Shown here: one piece after another, positions 14,988 through 25,455 of the stretch | How the letters are laid out: every line of letters starts with the position of its first letter | How positions within the stretch are numbered: position 1 is the stretch's first letter | NCBI GenBank assembly: GCA_035640355.1 | Contig: DASQWI010000015.1 | Coordinates: 1-36,520 of the forward strand | Source of the DNA: Actinomycetota bacterium | GTDB taxonomy: Bacteria; Actinomycetota; UBA4738; HRBIN12 | Length of the DNA: 36,520 nt | Direction of reading: 5' to 3' | Notes under the pieces: model-generated | The model's input: the letters and a program-made list of their open reading frames with translations, nothing else | What the model was told of the DNA's origin: nothing | The model's database searches: none | Made by a program: the position numbers and the translations under genes

Positions 14988-15481
14988 ACGCCGACGCGCT
15001 CGCCGAACGCATACGCGCGAGGTATCCCGACGTCGTGGTCGCTCGGGGCGAGGTCACGGTGATCGTCGATCGAACCGAGCTGCTGGAGCTGCTCCGCGAG
15101 CTCCGGGATGACCCAGAAATGAGGTTCGACTTCATGGCGAGCGTCGCCGCGACCGACTGGCCGGGGCACGAGCCACGGTTCTGGATGGCGTACGACCTGG
15201 CGTCGATCGAACACATCCACCGCGTTCGCGTGAAGGTCGGCGTGCCCGAGGGCGATGCCCGCGTGCCCTCGGTCACGCCGATGTTCCCCACCGCGGACTG
15301 GCACGAGCGCGAGACGTACGACATGTTTGGGATCACGTTCGACGGCCATCCGGACCTTCGCCGGATCCTCATGCCAGACGACTGGGTCGGTAATCCGCTC
15401 CGCAAGACCGAGGAGCTCGGCGGCGTCGACACCGCGTACCGCGGCGCGTTCATGCCGCCGGTCGACCGGAGGGTGACGTGA
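14984..15481 (+). CDS. nuoC: NADH-quinone oxidoreductase subunit C (proposed CTG start)
   Basis: A 165-residue Complex1_30kDa subunit of the peripheral arm. The family motif is [18 protein letters not shown], followed by GNPLRKTEE. No ATG, GTG or TTG lies at a suitable place: the next GTG, at 15035, would remove conserved N-terminal residues (ERIRARYPD). CTG 14984 sits eight bases after the strong AGAAGGAGGGG sequence and overlaps the nuoB stop, so it is the most likely start. The GTG of nuoD overlaps the nuoC stop. It is separate from NuoD, unlike the enterobacterial NuoCD fusion. Confidence 0.93.
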   Translation: MNADALAERIRARYPDVVVARGEVTVIVDRTELLELLRELRDDPEMRFDFMASVAATDWPGHEPRFWMAYDLASIEHIHRVRVKVGVPEGDARVPSVTPMFPTADWHERETYDMFGITFDGHPDLRRILMPDDWVGNPLRKTEELGGVDTAYRGAFMPPVDRRVT

Positions 15482-16728
15482 GCGCAGACCCGCTGGAGGG
15501 CGGCGACGTCCGCCAGGAAACGATGGTCATCAACATGGGACCTCAGCACCCGTCGACGCACGGGGTGCTGCGCCTCCTGCTCGAGCTGGACGGCGAGACC
15601 GTGGTCTCGTGCAAGCCGATCGTCGGCTACCTGCACACGGGGATCGAGAAGAACACCGAGTACCGCACGTGGCAGCAGGGTGTCACCTACGTCACCCGCG
15701 CCGATTACCTGTCGCCGTTCTTCAACGAGACCGCGTACTGCCTAGCCGCGGAGCGGCTCCTGGGGATCGAGGCGCCGCCACGCGCGCAAGTCCTCCGGGT
15801 CCTGTTCATGGAGCTGAACCGCATCGCGTCGCATCTGGTGTGGATCGGCACGGCCGGGTTGGATCTCGGCGCGGTCAGCATGATTCTCTACGGCTTCCGC
15901 GAGCGCGAGACGATCCTCGAGCTGTTCGAGGCGGCGACCGGCCTTCGCATGAACCATGCGTACGTGCGCATCGGCGGCGTCCTGATGGACCTTCCCGATC
16001 GTGCCGAGGAGAAGCTCGAGGAGCTCTTGGAGGTGCTCCCCGCTCGCATCCATGAGTACGAGAACCTGCTCGCGCGCAACCCCATCTGGCTCGAACGCAA
16101 CGTCCACGTAGGCCCGCTTTCCCCGAAGGACGCGTTCGCCCTCGGGGTGACCGGACCGATCCTTCGCGCGAGCGGCGTTTCACGGGACGTCCGTCGTGAC
16201 GAGCCGTACTGCGGCTACGAGACGTACGAATTCGAAGTGCCCGTCCGCGACGCAGGCGACTGCTACGCGCGCTTTGAGGTGCGGATCGAGGAGATGAAGC
16301 AGTCGCTCGGGATCGTCGAGCAGGCGATCGAGCGTCTGCGGGAGCCCGGTCCGGTGATGACCGAGGACCCCAAGGTGCGGTGGCCGGCGCAGCTCGAGGT
16401 GGGGCCGGACGGCATCGGCAACTCGGAGCGATACGTCAAGCACATCATGGAGGAGTCGATGGAAGCCCTCATCCATCACTTCAAGATGGTCACCGATGGC
16501 ATCTCGGTCCCTGCCGGCGAGGTGTACGTCCCAGTGGAGTCGCCACGCGGCGAGCTCGGCTACTACGTGGTCTCCGATGGCGGGAACCACCCGTACCGGG
16601 TCAAGATCCGCGACCCGTCCTTCGTCAACCTCCAGGCCGTTCCGCGGATGGTCGAGGGCGGGCTGGTGGCCGACACGATCGCGGTGATATCGAGCGTCGA
16701 TCCGGTGATGGGCGGGGTCGATCGTTGA
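15478..16728 (+). CDS. nuoD: NADH-quinone oxidoreductase subunit D
   Basis: A 416-residue 49-kDa-type subunit forming the quinone pocket with NuoB. The GPQHPSTHG loop (H24, H28) and the [15 protein letters not shown] segment are intact, as are the C-terminal [14 protein letters not shown] and [12 protein letters not shown] 15478 overlaps nuoC as GTGA. This is the only nuoD in the window; the second nuo operon has none, so this protein might serve both complexes. Confidence 0.97.
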   Translation: MSADPLEGGDVRQETMVINMGPQHPSTHGVLRLLLELDGETVVSCKPIVGYLHTGIEKNTEYRTWQQGVTYVTRADYLSPFFNETAYCLAAERLLGIEAPPRAQVLRVLFMELNRIASHLVWIGTAGLDLGAVSMILYGFRERETILELFEAATGLRMNHAYVRIGGVLMDLPDRAEEKLEELLEVLPARIHEYENLLARNPIWLERNVHVGPLSPKDAFALGVTGPILRASGVSRDVRRDEPYCGYETYEFEVPVRDAGDCYARFEVRIEEMKQSLGIVEQAIERLREPGPVMTEDPKVRWPAQLEVGPDGIGNSERYVKHIMEESMEALIHHFKMVTDGISVPAGEVYVPVESPRGELGYYVVSDGGNHPYRVKIRDPSFVNLQAVPRMVEGGLVADTIAVISSVDPVMGGVDR

Positions 16729-16747
16729 CGCCCGGATTCGACGACTG

Positions 16748-17311
16748 ATGGCGGTTCTCGGCGCCGAGGATCGCGCGCGCGCGGCAGAGATCATGGCGCG
16801 GTTCCCCAAAGGCCGCGAACGCGCCGCGATCATCCCGTTGCTGTATCTGGTGCAGTCCGTCGAGGGACACGTGACGCCCGACGGGCTGCGTGACGTCGCC
16901 GAGCTGCTGGGCACGACGACGGCGGAGGTCGAGGCCGTCGCGAGCTTCTACACGATGTTCCGTCTCCGGCCGACGGGAACGCACCTCGTGAACGTCTGCA
17001 CGAACCTTTCGTGCGCGCTGGTCGGGGCGGGGGACGTGTTCGAAGCGGCCCACGATGCCACCGGAGCTCCCCACGGCGGCGGCGTGTCGGAGGACGGGAT
17101 GTTCACCGTGCACGAGGAGGAGTGCCTCGGCGCATGCGACGCCGCCCCCGTCGTGCAGGTCGACTTCGTGAACCACGACAAGGTCTCGCCGGAACGCATG
17201 CGCGAGATCGTCGAGCGTCTTCGCAACGGCGAAGTGCCTGAGCCTGCGCGTGGCATCGCCCCCACGGACTTCAAGCACGCCTCCCGGATCCTCGCGGGGG
17301 TCGAGGAATGA
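16748..17311 (+). CDS. nuoE: NADH-quinone oxidoreductase subunit E
   Basis: A 187-residue thioredoxin-like [2Fe-2S] subunit of the NADH-input module. Cluster ligands C84, C89 (VCTNLSC) and C126, C130 (EECLGAC) have the family spacing. An N-terminal helical bundle with EVEAVASFYTMF precedes them. It starts 19 bases after nuoD, the largest gap in the first half of the operon, and its stop overlaps the nuoF start. Confidence 0.96.
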   Translation: MAVLGAEDRARAAEIMARFPKGRERAAIIPLLYLVQSVEGHVTPDGLRDVAELLGTTTAEVEAVASFYTMFRLRPTGTHLVNVCTNLSCALVGAGDVFEAAHDATGAPHGGGVSEDGMFTVHEEECLGACDAAPVVQVDFVNHDKVSPERMREIVERLRNGEVPEPARGIAPTDFKHASRILAGVEE

Positions 17312-18645
17312 CGGAGAAGATCATTACCGCGAATTGGGGGAACGACGAGGTCTTCTCCCTCGACGGGTATCGCGCGAACGGCGGGTACGAGGCGCTCCGC
17401 ACGGCGCTCGACATGACGCCAGCGGACCTGATCGACGTCGTGAAGGCGTCTGGGCTCCGGGGGCGAGGTGGCGCTGGGTTTCCCACGGGGGTGAAGTGGT
17501 CGTTCGTCCCACAGGACACCGGCAAGCCGACGTACGCCGTGGCGAACTTCGACGAGTCCGAGCCGGGCACGTTCAGCAACCGCGAGCTGATCGAGCGCGA
17601 GCCGCATCAGTTCCTCGAAGGCCTGGCCATCGCAACGTACGCGATCGGCAGCCACGACGCCTACGTCTACTGCCGGGGTGAGTTCCTGTGGCCCGACCTG
17701 GTCCTCCAGCAAGCGATCGCCGAGGCGTACGAGGCAGGCATCTTCGGCGAATCGGTTCTCGGTACCGGCTATGAGATCAACGTCATCCAGCACCGCGGTG
17801 CCGGCGCCTACATCTGCGGCGAGGAGACGGCGCTTCTGTCGTCGCTCGAGGGTTATCGCGGGCAGCCGCGACTCCGCCCTCCGTTCCCGGCCGTCGAAGG
17901 TCTGTTCGGCTGCCCAACGCTGATCAACAACGTCGAGACACTCTGCAACGTGCCGCACATCGTTCGCAACGGCGGCGAGTGGTTCGCCGAGATCGGTCCC
18001 GAGAAGTCGCCGGGGACGAAGATCTTCAGCGTCTCCGGCAAGGTCGAGCGTCCGGGCAACTACGAGCTGCCCATGGGAGCAGCGCTCCGAACGCTGCTCG
18101 AAGAGCACGCCGGCGGTGTGCGGGACGGGAAGCAGTTGAAGGCGTGGACGCCCGGCGGTTCGTCCACGCCGATGCTCACCGACGAGCACCTTGACGTACA
18201 CCTCGACTTCGAATCGATCGCCGCGGCCGGATCACTGCTCGGTACGGGAGCGATCATCGTGATGGACGAGAGCGACTGCATCGTCGAGGCGACGCGACGT
18301 CTCATCGCGTTCTACGCACACGAGTCGTGCGGCAAGTGCACGCCGTGCCGGGAGGGCACGTGGTGGGGTGCCCGCGTCCTCGAACGGATCCAGGCAGGGT
18401 ACGGCAGGCCGGAAGACCTGCCGGTCCTTGAGGACTTGGGGCAGAACATGCTGTTCCGCGCGTTCTGCGCGCTCGCGGACGGCGCGGTCAGCCCGATCCA
18501 GTCCAGCCTGAAGCACTTCCGCGACGAGTACGAGGCGCACATCGCCGAGCGGCGCTGCCCCTTCACCGGCCGCGGCCCTGGTGTGGTGGACGAGACGGCC
18601 GAGGCGCCGGCCGGCGACCGCGGACTGAGCGAGGTCCTGGGATGA
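17308..18645 (+). CDS. nuoF: NADH-quinone oxidoreductase subunit F (NADH-binding)
   Basis: A 445-residue 51-kDa-type subunit that binds NADH, FMN and one [4Fe-4S] cluster. FMN/NADH motifs are RGRGGAGFPTGVKWSF (51-66) and FDESEPGTF; the cluster site is ESCGKCTPCREG plus a later cysteine in RAFCALADGA. The GAYICGEETALL segment is also present. ATG overlaps nuoE and the stop overlaps nuoG, both as ATGA, implying translational coupling of the E-F-G module. No counterpart exists in the second operon. Confidence 0.97.
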   Translation: MTEKIITANWGNDEVFSLDGYRANGGYEALRTALDMTPADLIDVVKASGLRGRGGAGFPTGVKWSFVPQDTGKPTYAVANFDESEPGTFSNRELIEREPHQFLEGLAIATYAIGSHDAYVYCRGEFLWPDLVLQQAIAEAYEAGIFGESVLGTGYEINVIQHRGAGAYICGEETALLSSLEGYRGQPRLRPPFPAVEGLFGCPTLINNVETLCNVPHIVRNGGEWFAEIGPEKSPGTKIFSVSGKVERPGNYELPMGAALRTLLEEHAGGVRDGKQLKAWTPGGSSTPMLTDEHLDVHLDFESIAAAGSLLGTGAIIVMDESDCIVEATRRLIAFYAHESCGKCTPCREGTWWGARVLERIQAGYGRPEDLPVLEDLGQNMLFRAFCALADGAVSPIQSSLKHFRDEYEAHIAERRCPFTGRGPGVVDETAEAPAGDRGLSEVLG

Positions 18646-21068
18646 GCAGCCCGGCGACGGAGTTGGTGACGCTCACCGTCGACGGCAAGGAAGTCACCGT
18701 TCCCAAGGGCACCCTCGTGATCCGCGCCGCCGAGCAACTGGGGATCGAGATCCCGCGATTCTGCGATCACCCATTCCTCGAACCGATCGGCGCGTGCCGT
18801 CAGTGCTACGTCGAGATCGAGGGGCAGCGGAAGCTGTTCACGTCGTGCACGACGGACGTAGCGCCGGGCATGGTGGTGAAGACGCAGAACGCCTCGGCCG
18901 TCGCGAAGGAGGCGCAAGTCGCGAACCTCGAGTTCCTCCTTCTGAACCATCCGCTCGACTGCCCGATCTGCGACCGCGGCGGCGAATGCCCCCTGCAGGA
19001 TCAGGCGCTCGCCTTCGGCCCGGGCGAGAGCCGGTACACCGAACCCAAGCGTGTGTACGCGAAGCCGCTGGCGCTGTCGCCGCTCGTCGCGCTCGACCGC
19101 GAACGATGCGTGCTGTGCGCCCGTTGCACGCGATTCTGCGACGAGATCAGCGGCGACCGGTTCATCGAGCTGTTCGCGCGTTCCGCGGGCGAACGCGTCT
19201 CGATCGCCGCCGGTGAGGACTTCCGCTCACCGTTCAGCGGGAACACGGTTCAGATCTGCCCCGTCGGCGCGCTGACGTCGACCCCGTATCGATTCGCCGC
19301 TCGTCCGTTCGATCTGTCGAGCGCCGACTCCGTGTGCGGGCACTGCTCGTCCGGGTGCAACGTGAAGGTCGACGTGCGCCGCGGCGAGATCGTGCGCGTG
19401 CTCGCGCGCGACAACGTCGAGGTGAACGACGCCTGGATCTGCGACAAGGGCCGGTACGCCTTCCGCCATTCGGACCTCGACACGAGAGTCACCACACCGT
19501 TGATCCGCGACCGCGGTCTGGAGCCGGCATCGTTCGACGAGGTGTTCGGCGAGATCGCGCGGTGGTCGAAGGGCGCGCGCGTCGCTTTCATCACCGGTGG
19601 CCGGCTGGCTGACGAGGACGCGTACGCGTTGTCGAAGCTCGCGCGCACGGTGTTTGCGTCGAACGATCTGGATCATCGGCGCTCGTTCAACGGAGGACGT
19701 GCGGAAGAGGTCGCCGCCGGGGTCCCTCAATGGACGACGTACGAGGACGTTGAGCGCGCGCCGGCCATCCTCGTCGCGGGTGTGGACACGGAGCAGGAGG
19801 TGCCAATCCTTCATCTTCGGATCCGCAAAGCCGTTCGTCGCGGCGCGCGCGTGTTCGTGATCCATCCGCGGATGACGCGACTGGCCGACGTCGCCGAGCA
19901 CGAGCTCGCCCGGCCCGAGCACCAGACATACGTGCTCGAGCAGATCCATGAAGCGGCCGAGGGCGAGGAGTCGTTCGCCGGTCGCGTGGCATCGGCACTC
20001 CGAGCGGCGGGCGGGGACGCCGTCGTGATCGCCGGCGAACGCCTGACGGAGCACCCGCTCGCGGCGGACGTCGCGCTCTCGGTGGCGAACCGCTTCGGCT
20101 CGAGGTTCGCGTTCGTGACTCGGCGCGCGAACGACCGCGGCGCGCTCAGGGCCGGCGTCCATCCCTCACTGCTTCCCGGAGGGCGACGCATGAACGTCGA
20201 CGACGAACGCGCCGAGGTCGAAGCCGCGTGGGGCCAGCTTCCATCGGCCTCGGCTGGCCGCTCGACCAGGCAGATCCTCGAGGCCTCGGCGAATGGCGAG
20301 ATCGACCTGCTGTTCCTGATCGGTGTCGATCCTCTCCGCGACCTGCCGAACGACGCGCTGACCACGCGCGCGCTCCGCAACGCCCGGTACAAGGTCGTCC
20401 AGGGCCTCGAGCTCGGCGACCTGGAGCCGTACGCCGATGCGTTCCTCCCGGCGACGGCGTGGCCGGAGCGGGAGGGCCGGACGACGGACTGGGAGGGGCG
20501 CTCGCAGTCCTTCCGTCCGGTCCGCGCCCCCGCCGGTGTCTCCAGGCCGGACTGGCAGATCTTCGTCGGGCTCGCGGAGGCCATGGGTTGCAGCCTCGGG
20601 TTCGAGACGATCGACGCGCTCCGCGAGGAGGCTGCTCCGCTCCTCGCACCGCGCGCGGTTCCCGTGCGCTCGACCGCGTGGACCGGAACGGGCCGGCCCC
20701 AGCTCGCCGGCGAGCTCACCGCATTCACCTATCCGCTGCTCGTGGACGAGGGCCGGATGGTCGAGGGCGCCGACGAACTCAAGGCCGCACTGGAGGAGGA
20801 AGTCTTCGTCGAGATGCATCCGGAGGACGCCGAGAAGCATGCGCTGCACCACGGCGATCGGGTGCGGGTTCGAACGGAGACCGCGGAGTCAGAGCTTCCG
20901 CTGCGCGTGACGGGGGACGTCGCGAAGGGCGCCGTGTTCGTTCCGTTCAACCAGCCGGGGTTCGCCGCGAACCGGTTGCTCGGGGCCGGTTTCATCGAAC
21001 CGGCCACGGTCGAGCCGGTGCAGGTCGCGGAGGGGGCAAACGCTGTGCGGACCCCCGTGGAGGCATGA
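18642..21068 (+). CDS. nuoG: NADH-quinone oxidoreductase subunit G
   Basis: An 808-residue subunit carrying several Fe-S clusters. From the N-terminus: a [2Fe-2S] site (FCDH...GACRQCYVE...SC), a His/Cys cluster (HPLDCPICDRGGECPLQ), a two-cluster ferredoxin region (CVLCARCTRFCDEIS and ICPVGALT), an extra CGHC-x3-C...C site at about 230-265, and a molybdopterin-oxidoreductase-like domain without an obvious cofactor function. The end ([10 protein letters not shown]) is written in DNA related to the coxC-coxD repeat. The stop overlaps the nuoH start. Confidence 0.96.
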   Translation: MSSPATELVTLTVDGKEVTVPKGTLVIRAAEQLGIEIPRFCDHPFLEPIGACRQCYVEIEGQRKLFTSCTTDVAPGMVVKTQNASAVAKEAQVANLEFLLLNHPLDCPICDRGGECPLQDQALAFGPGESRYTEPKRVYAKPLALSPLVALDRERCVLCARCTRFCDEISGDRFIELFARSAGERVSIAAGEDFRSPFSGNTVQICPVGALTSTPYRFAARPFDLSSADSVCGHCSSGCNVKVDVRRGEIVRVLARDNVEVNDAWICDKGRYAFRHSDLDTRVTTPLIRDRGLEPASFDEVFGEIARWSKGARVAFITGGRLADEDAYALSKLARTVFASNDLDHRRSFNGGRAEEVAAGVPQWTTYEDVERAPAILVAGVDTEQEVPILHLRIRKAVRRGARVFVIHPRMTRLADVAEHELARPEHQTYVLEQIHEAAEGEESFAGRVASALRAAGGDAVVIAGERLTEHPLAADVALSVANRFGSRFAFVTRRANDRGALRAGVHPSLLPGGRRMNVDDERAEVEAAWGQLPSASAGRSTRQILEASANGEIDLLFLIGVDPLRDLPNDALTTRALRNARYKVVQGLELGDLEPYADAFLPATAWPEREGRTTDWEGRSQSFRPVRAPAGVSRPDWQIFVGLAEAMGCSLGFETIDALREEAAPLLAPRAVPVRSTAWTGTGRPQLAGELTAFTYPLLVDEGRMVEGADELKAALEEEVFVEMHPEDAEKHALHHGDRVRVRTETAESELPLRVTGDVAKGAVFVPFNQPGFAANRLLGAGFIEPATVEPVQVAEGANAVRTPVEA

Positions 21069-22189
21069 TGGACTGGCTCGACTGGGTACTGCTCGTCGTC
21101 CGCGTCGTCGTCGTCTTCTTCGCGCTGCTCCTCAGCGTGCTGGTCCTGATCTGGATCGAGCGCAAGGTCATCGCCGACATGCAGACGCGCGTCGGGCCGA
21201 TGCGCGCCGGGCCGCGAGGCGTGCTCGTGACGCTCGCCGACGGCATCAAGCTCTTCTTCAAGGAAGGGATCACACCGACGCTCGTGGACCGACCCGTCTA
21301 CGCGATCGCGCCGGTCATCTCCTTGCTTCCGGCGTTCCTGTCCTTTGCTGTGATCCCGTTCGGACCCGGTGTCGAACTGTTCGGCCGACACGTTCCGTTC
21401 CAGATCGCCGACCTCAGCATCGGCGTCCTGTGGATCCTGGCCATGGGGTCGCTGATGGTCTACTCGATCGTCCTCGCGGGCTGGTCCAGCGGCTCGAACT
21501 ACCCGCTCCTCGGCAGCATCCGAAGCACCGCGCAGATGATCAGCTACGAGGTGGGGTTGGCGCTCGCGCTGGTCGCCGTCCTCATGTATTCGGGTTCGCT
21601 GCGGATGTCGGAGATCGTCGCCGGCCAGGACACGGTATGGAACATCGTGCCGCAGTTCCCTTCGTTCGTGATCTACCTGATCGCAGGGCTGGCCGAAACC
21701 AACCGTCCGCCGTTCGACCTTCCTGAGGCCGAGTCCGAGCTCGTCGCCGGGTACCACACCGAGTACTCCGGCATCAAGTTCGCCATGTTCTTCCTCGGCG
21801 AGTACCTCAACGTCATCACCGTTGCCGCTGTCGCGACGACGCTGTGGCTCGGCGGGTGGCGAGGTCCGGCGCCGGACTTCCTGCCGTGGCTGTGGCCGGT
21901 CCTGTGGTTCTTGCTGAAGGTGTTCCTGATCATCTACGTCTATATCTGGGTTCGTGCGACGCTGCCGCGGTTCCGCTACGACCGGCTGATGAGCTTTGGG
22001 TGGAAGGTCCTGATCCCGTTCGGGCTCGTGTGGATCCTGGCCACGGGTGCGGTCGTCGTGCTGCCCGACGTCTACAGCCGGCGTGCGGTCATCATCGGCG
22101 CGGCGCTCGTCGTGGCGGCGGTTCTCGCTCTCTCACTCGTGTGGCCGCTGCTCTCGCGACCCGCTTCCCGGGAGGTACGACAGCCGTGA
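21065..22189 (+). CDS. nuoH: NADH-quinone oxidoreductase subunit H
   Basis: A 374-residue, eight- or nine-helix subunit linking the quinone site to the membrane arm. It has [18 protein letters not shown] and the canonical acidic quinone loop [19 protein letters not shown] followed by EYSGIKF. Start codons ATG 21065 and 21068 are adjacent (ATGATG); the first overlaps the nuoG stop. The quinone loop is an informative contrast to NuoH2, which lacks the PEAE acids. The stop overlaps the nuoI GTG. Confidence 0.97.
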   Translation: MMDWLDWVLLVVRVVVVFFALLLSVLVLIWIERKVIADMQTRVGPMRAGPRGVLVTLADGIKLFFKEGITPTLVDRPVYAIAPVISLLPAFLSFAVIPFGPGVELFGRHVPFQIADLSIGVLWILAMGSLMVYSIVLAGWSSGSNYPLLGSIRSTAQMISYEVGLALALVAVLMYSGSLRMSEIVAGQDTVWNIVPQFPSFVIYLIAGLAETNRPPFDLPEAESELVAGYHTEYSGIKFAMFFLGEYLNVITVAAVATTLWLGGWRGPAPDFLPWLWPVLWFLLKVFLIIYVYIWVRATLPRFRYDRLMSFGWKVLIPFGLVWILATGAVVVLPDVYSRRAVIIGAALVVAAVLALSLVWPLLSRPASREVRQP

Positions 22190-22680
22190 GTGACCGGCGG
22201 CCGGGCGTCGACTTCGGCGGTGCGATCGGCGCGATCGCGAAAGGTATGGGAACCGTCTTCAAGCAGGTCTTCCGCCGCGACGTCACCGAGCAGTACCCGA
22301 GCCAGATCGTGCAGCCGCCCCCCCGGAGCCACATCGGGCGTCACCTGCTGAACCGGCACGAGAACGGCCTGGAGAAGTGCATCGGGTGCGAGCTCTGTGC
22401 GTACGCCTGTCCCGCCGACGCGATCTGGGTGGTCGGTGAGGACAACGACCCCGAGAATCCGACGAGCCCTGGCGAGCGGTACGCAAAGGACTACCAGATC
22501 AACTACCTGCGCTGCATCATGTGCGGCCTCTGCGTGGAGGCGTGCCCCACGCGAGCGCTCACGCTGACCAGCGCCTATGAGATGAGCTTCTTCTCCCGCG
22601 AGGAGGCCATCCTGACCAAGGAGCAGCTCCTCGAGCCGCCGCTGCCCCTCGGAACGGCGCCCGGAACCGGAGAGGGCTAG
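22186..22680 (+). CDS. nuoI: NADH-quinone oxidoreductase subunit I
   Basis: A 164-residue peripheral-arm ferredoxin with two [4Fe-4S] clusters, N6a and N6b, that passes electrons to N2. Motifs are [16 protein letters not shown] and [19 protein letters not shown] 22186 has GGGAGG upstream and overlaps the nuoH stop; the open frame upstream is the antisense-free shadow of nuoH. The protein ends shortly after the second cluster region (GTAPGTGEG), with no long tail, in contrast to NuoI2. Confidence 0.97.
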   Translation: MSDRRPGVDFGGAIGAIAKGMGTVFKQVFRRDVTEQYPSQIVQPPPRSHIGRHLLNRHENGLEKCIGCELCAYACPADAIWVVGEDNDPENPTSPGERYAKDYQINYLRCIMCGLCVEACPTRALTLTSAYEMSFFSREEAILTKEQLLEPPLPLGTAPGTGEG

Positions 22681-23264
<584 letters not shown>

Positions 23265-23268
<4 letters not shown>

Positions 23269-23570
23269 GGACGCCGATCGCGTACTTCTTGATCCTTTCG
23301 GCTGCGCTGTTCGCGATCGGCACCGTCGGTGTGCTGGTGCGCCGGAACGCGCTGGTGATCTTCATGTCGGTCGAGCTGCAGCTGAACGCGGTGAACGTCG
23401 CGCTTGTCGCGTTCAGCCGGATGCACAACGAGCTCGACGGCCAGGTGCTGGCGTTCTTCTCAATGGTCGTCGCCGCGGCCGAGGTCGTCGTCGGCCTCGC
23501 GATCATCCTGAACGTGTACCGACGGAAGCACAGCGCCATCGTCGACGACGCGAGTCTGCTGCGAGGCTGA
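23265..23570 (+). CDS. nuoK: NADH-quinone oxidoreductase subunit K
   Basis: A 101-residue, three-helix subunit. Buried proton-path glutamates are in [15 protein letters not shown] and [17 protein letters not shown] 23265 overlaps nuoJ as GTGA. The length and the spacing of the two acidic residues are typical. Confidence 0.96.
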
Positions 23571-23572
23571 CG

Positions 23573-25453
23573 GTGCCGGACCTCGTGTGGTTGATCCCCG
23601 CGGTCGCGCTCGCGGGCGCCACGGCCAACCTGTTCGTCGGCCGGAAGATAGGGCGACTGGCCGGGCCGCTCGGGACGATCGCCGTCGGAGCCGGTTTCGT
23701 GCTCGGTCTGCTGATCCTGTTCGACCTGCTCTCGTCGCCCGGCGAGGAGCGAACCCACGTCGTTCGTCTGTACCAGTGGTTCGCCGCGGGGCGCTTCTCG
23801 CTCAGTGCGGCGTTCCGGGTCGATCCGCTTTCGATCACGATGGTGCTCGTCGTCACCGGTGTCGGCGCGTTGATCCACGCGTACGCCGTCGGCTACTTGG
23901 AGCACGACCCGCGGCCTGACCGGTTCTTCGCCTACCTGAACCTGTTCGTCTTCTTCATGCTCGTGCTGGTTTTGGCGGACAACTACCTCCTGCTGTACCT
24001 GGGGTGGGAGGGAGTGGGTCTGTGCTCGTACCTGTTGATCGGGTACTGGGGCGACCGACCTGCCGCGGCTTCGGCCGCGAAGAAAGCGTTCATCACGACG
24101 CGAATCGGGGACTCGGCGATGTTGCTCGGGATCGTCTTGATCTTCGTGCACTTCGGGTCGCTCGAGTTCGGCGAGGTCCTCGGTGAGCGCGCGGGTCAAG
24201 GCATGGCGTCTGAGGGCGCGTTCACCGCCATCTCCTTGCTCCTGCTCGCCGGCGCGGTCGGGAAGTCGGCGCAGTTGCCACTCCACGTGTGGCTTCCCGA
24301 CGCGATGGAGGGCCCGACCCCGGTCTCGGCGCTGATCCACGCCGCGACGATGGTGACGGCGGGCGTCTACCTCGTCGTCCGCTCACACGTCCTGTTCGAG
24401 CAGTCGGACATCGCATTGCCGGTCGTGCTGGTGATCGGGCTGATCTCGGCGGTGTACGCCGCGCTCGCCTCGATCGGGCAATTCGACATCAAGCGCGCGC
24501 TCGCGTACTCCACGATGAGCCAGATCGGCTTTATGTTCTTCGCCGCCGGGATGGGCTTCTACACCGGCGCGATGCTGCTGCTCGTGTGCCACGCGTTCTA
24601 CAAGGCCCTGTTGTTCCTCACCGCCGGGAACGTCATGCACGGGCTGCACGACGAGACGGACTTGCGGCGTTTGGGCGACCTACGACGCGATATGCCCATC
24701 TCCACCACGTGGTTCGCGATCGGCGCGTTGTCGCTCGCGGGGATCCCGCCACTCGCGGGGTTCTTCGCCAAAGACCACATCGTGAACTTCGCCAGCACGT
24801 CCGGCCGGACGGCCGCGTACGTGGTCGCGCTCGTTGCCGCGTTCCTGTCGGCGTTGTACATCTCGCGACCGCTGTTCCTGGCGTTCTTCGGGAGCAAGCG
24901 CTACGAGGGACGCGCCCACGAAGCGAAGTGGTCGATGAACGCGCCACTCGTGGTTCTCGCCGTGGGCGGTGTCGTCGCGGGCCTGCTCCTCGGGCTCCAG
25001 GCCGAGGGCGGTGTCCTCGAGCGGTTCCTGGAGCCGACGCTCGGCGCTCCGGAAGCCGCGCATCTCGGCCTGCCGGAGGGCGTCCTCGTCGTCATCGGGG
25101 GCGTCATCGCGATCGGCGCGGTCGCGCTCGGGTGGTGGATCTGGGCCTCCGGTCGTGTGGATTGGGAAGCCTTCCCCCGAAGGCAACCGGAGCTCGCCGG
25201 ATGGCTGTCGAACGCCTTCTACGTCAACACGCTGTACGCGTGGCTCGTCCGGATCCCCGGCACCGACCTCGGTCGCAGCGTTCGCGTCGTCGACGACCGC
25301 GTCGTCGACGGCACCGTGAACGAGGTGGCCGAGGACGTCGGAAGGGCGTCGAGGATCGCGCCGATCCTCCAGTCGGGGTTCGTCAGGCAGTACGCGCTCG
25401 TGTTCCTGCTCGGCGCCGGCGTTTTGCTGCTGATCCTGGGGCTGAGGTTCTAA
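23573..25453 (+). CDS. nuoL: NADH-quinone oxidoreductase subunit L
   Basis: A 626-residue distal antiporter-like subunit. The proton-channel Glu is in GWEGVGLCSYLLIG, and the helix 7 Lys region is GKSAQLPLHVWLPDAMEG followed by GPTPVSALIHAATMV. A long amphipathic lateral helix region follows the 14-helix core, and the C-terminal segment carries one DDRVVDGTVN motif, which is duplicated in NuoL2. GTG 23573 starts two bases after nuoK. Confidence 0.96.
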   Translation: MPDLVWLIPAVALAGATANLFVGRKIGRLAGPLGTIAVGAGFVLGLLILFDLLSSPGEERTHVVRLYQWFAAGRFSLSAAFRVDPLSITMVLVVTGVGALIHAYAVGYLEHDPRPDRFFAYLNLFVFFMLVLVLADNYLLLYLGWEGVGLCSYLLIGYWGDRPAAASAAKKAFITTRIGDSAMLLGIVLIFVHFGSLEFGEVLGERAGQGMASEGAFTAISLLLLAGAVGKSAQLPLHVWLPDAMEGPTPVSALIHAATMVTAGVYLVVRSHVLFEQSDIALPVVLVIGLISAVYAALASIGQFDIKRALAYSTMSQIGFMFFAAGMGFYTGAMLLLVCHAFYKALLFLTAGNVMHGLHDETDLRRLGDLRRDMPISTTWFAIGALSLAGIPPLAGFFAKDHIVNFASTSGRTAAYVVALVAAFLSALYISRPLFLAFFGSKRYEGRAHEAKWSMNAPLVVLAVGGVVAGLLLGLQAEGGVLERFLEPTLGAPEAAHLGLPEGVLVVIGGVIAIGAVALGWWIWASGRVDWEAFPRRQPELAGWLSNAFYVNTLYAWLVRIPGTDLGRSVRVVDDRVVDGTVNEVAEDVGRASRIAPILQSGFVRQYALVFLLGAGVLLLILGLRF

Positions 25454-25455
25454 CG

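Noticed and set aside
16991-17008. Weak Rex-like palindrome TCGTGAA-N4-TGCACGA
   Set aside because: It lies inside nuoE coding sequence and has mismatches in both halves.
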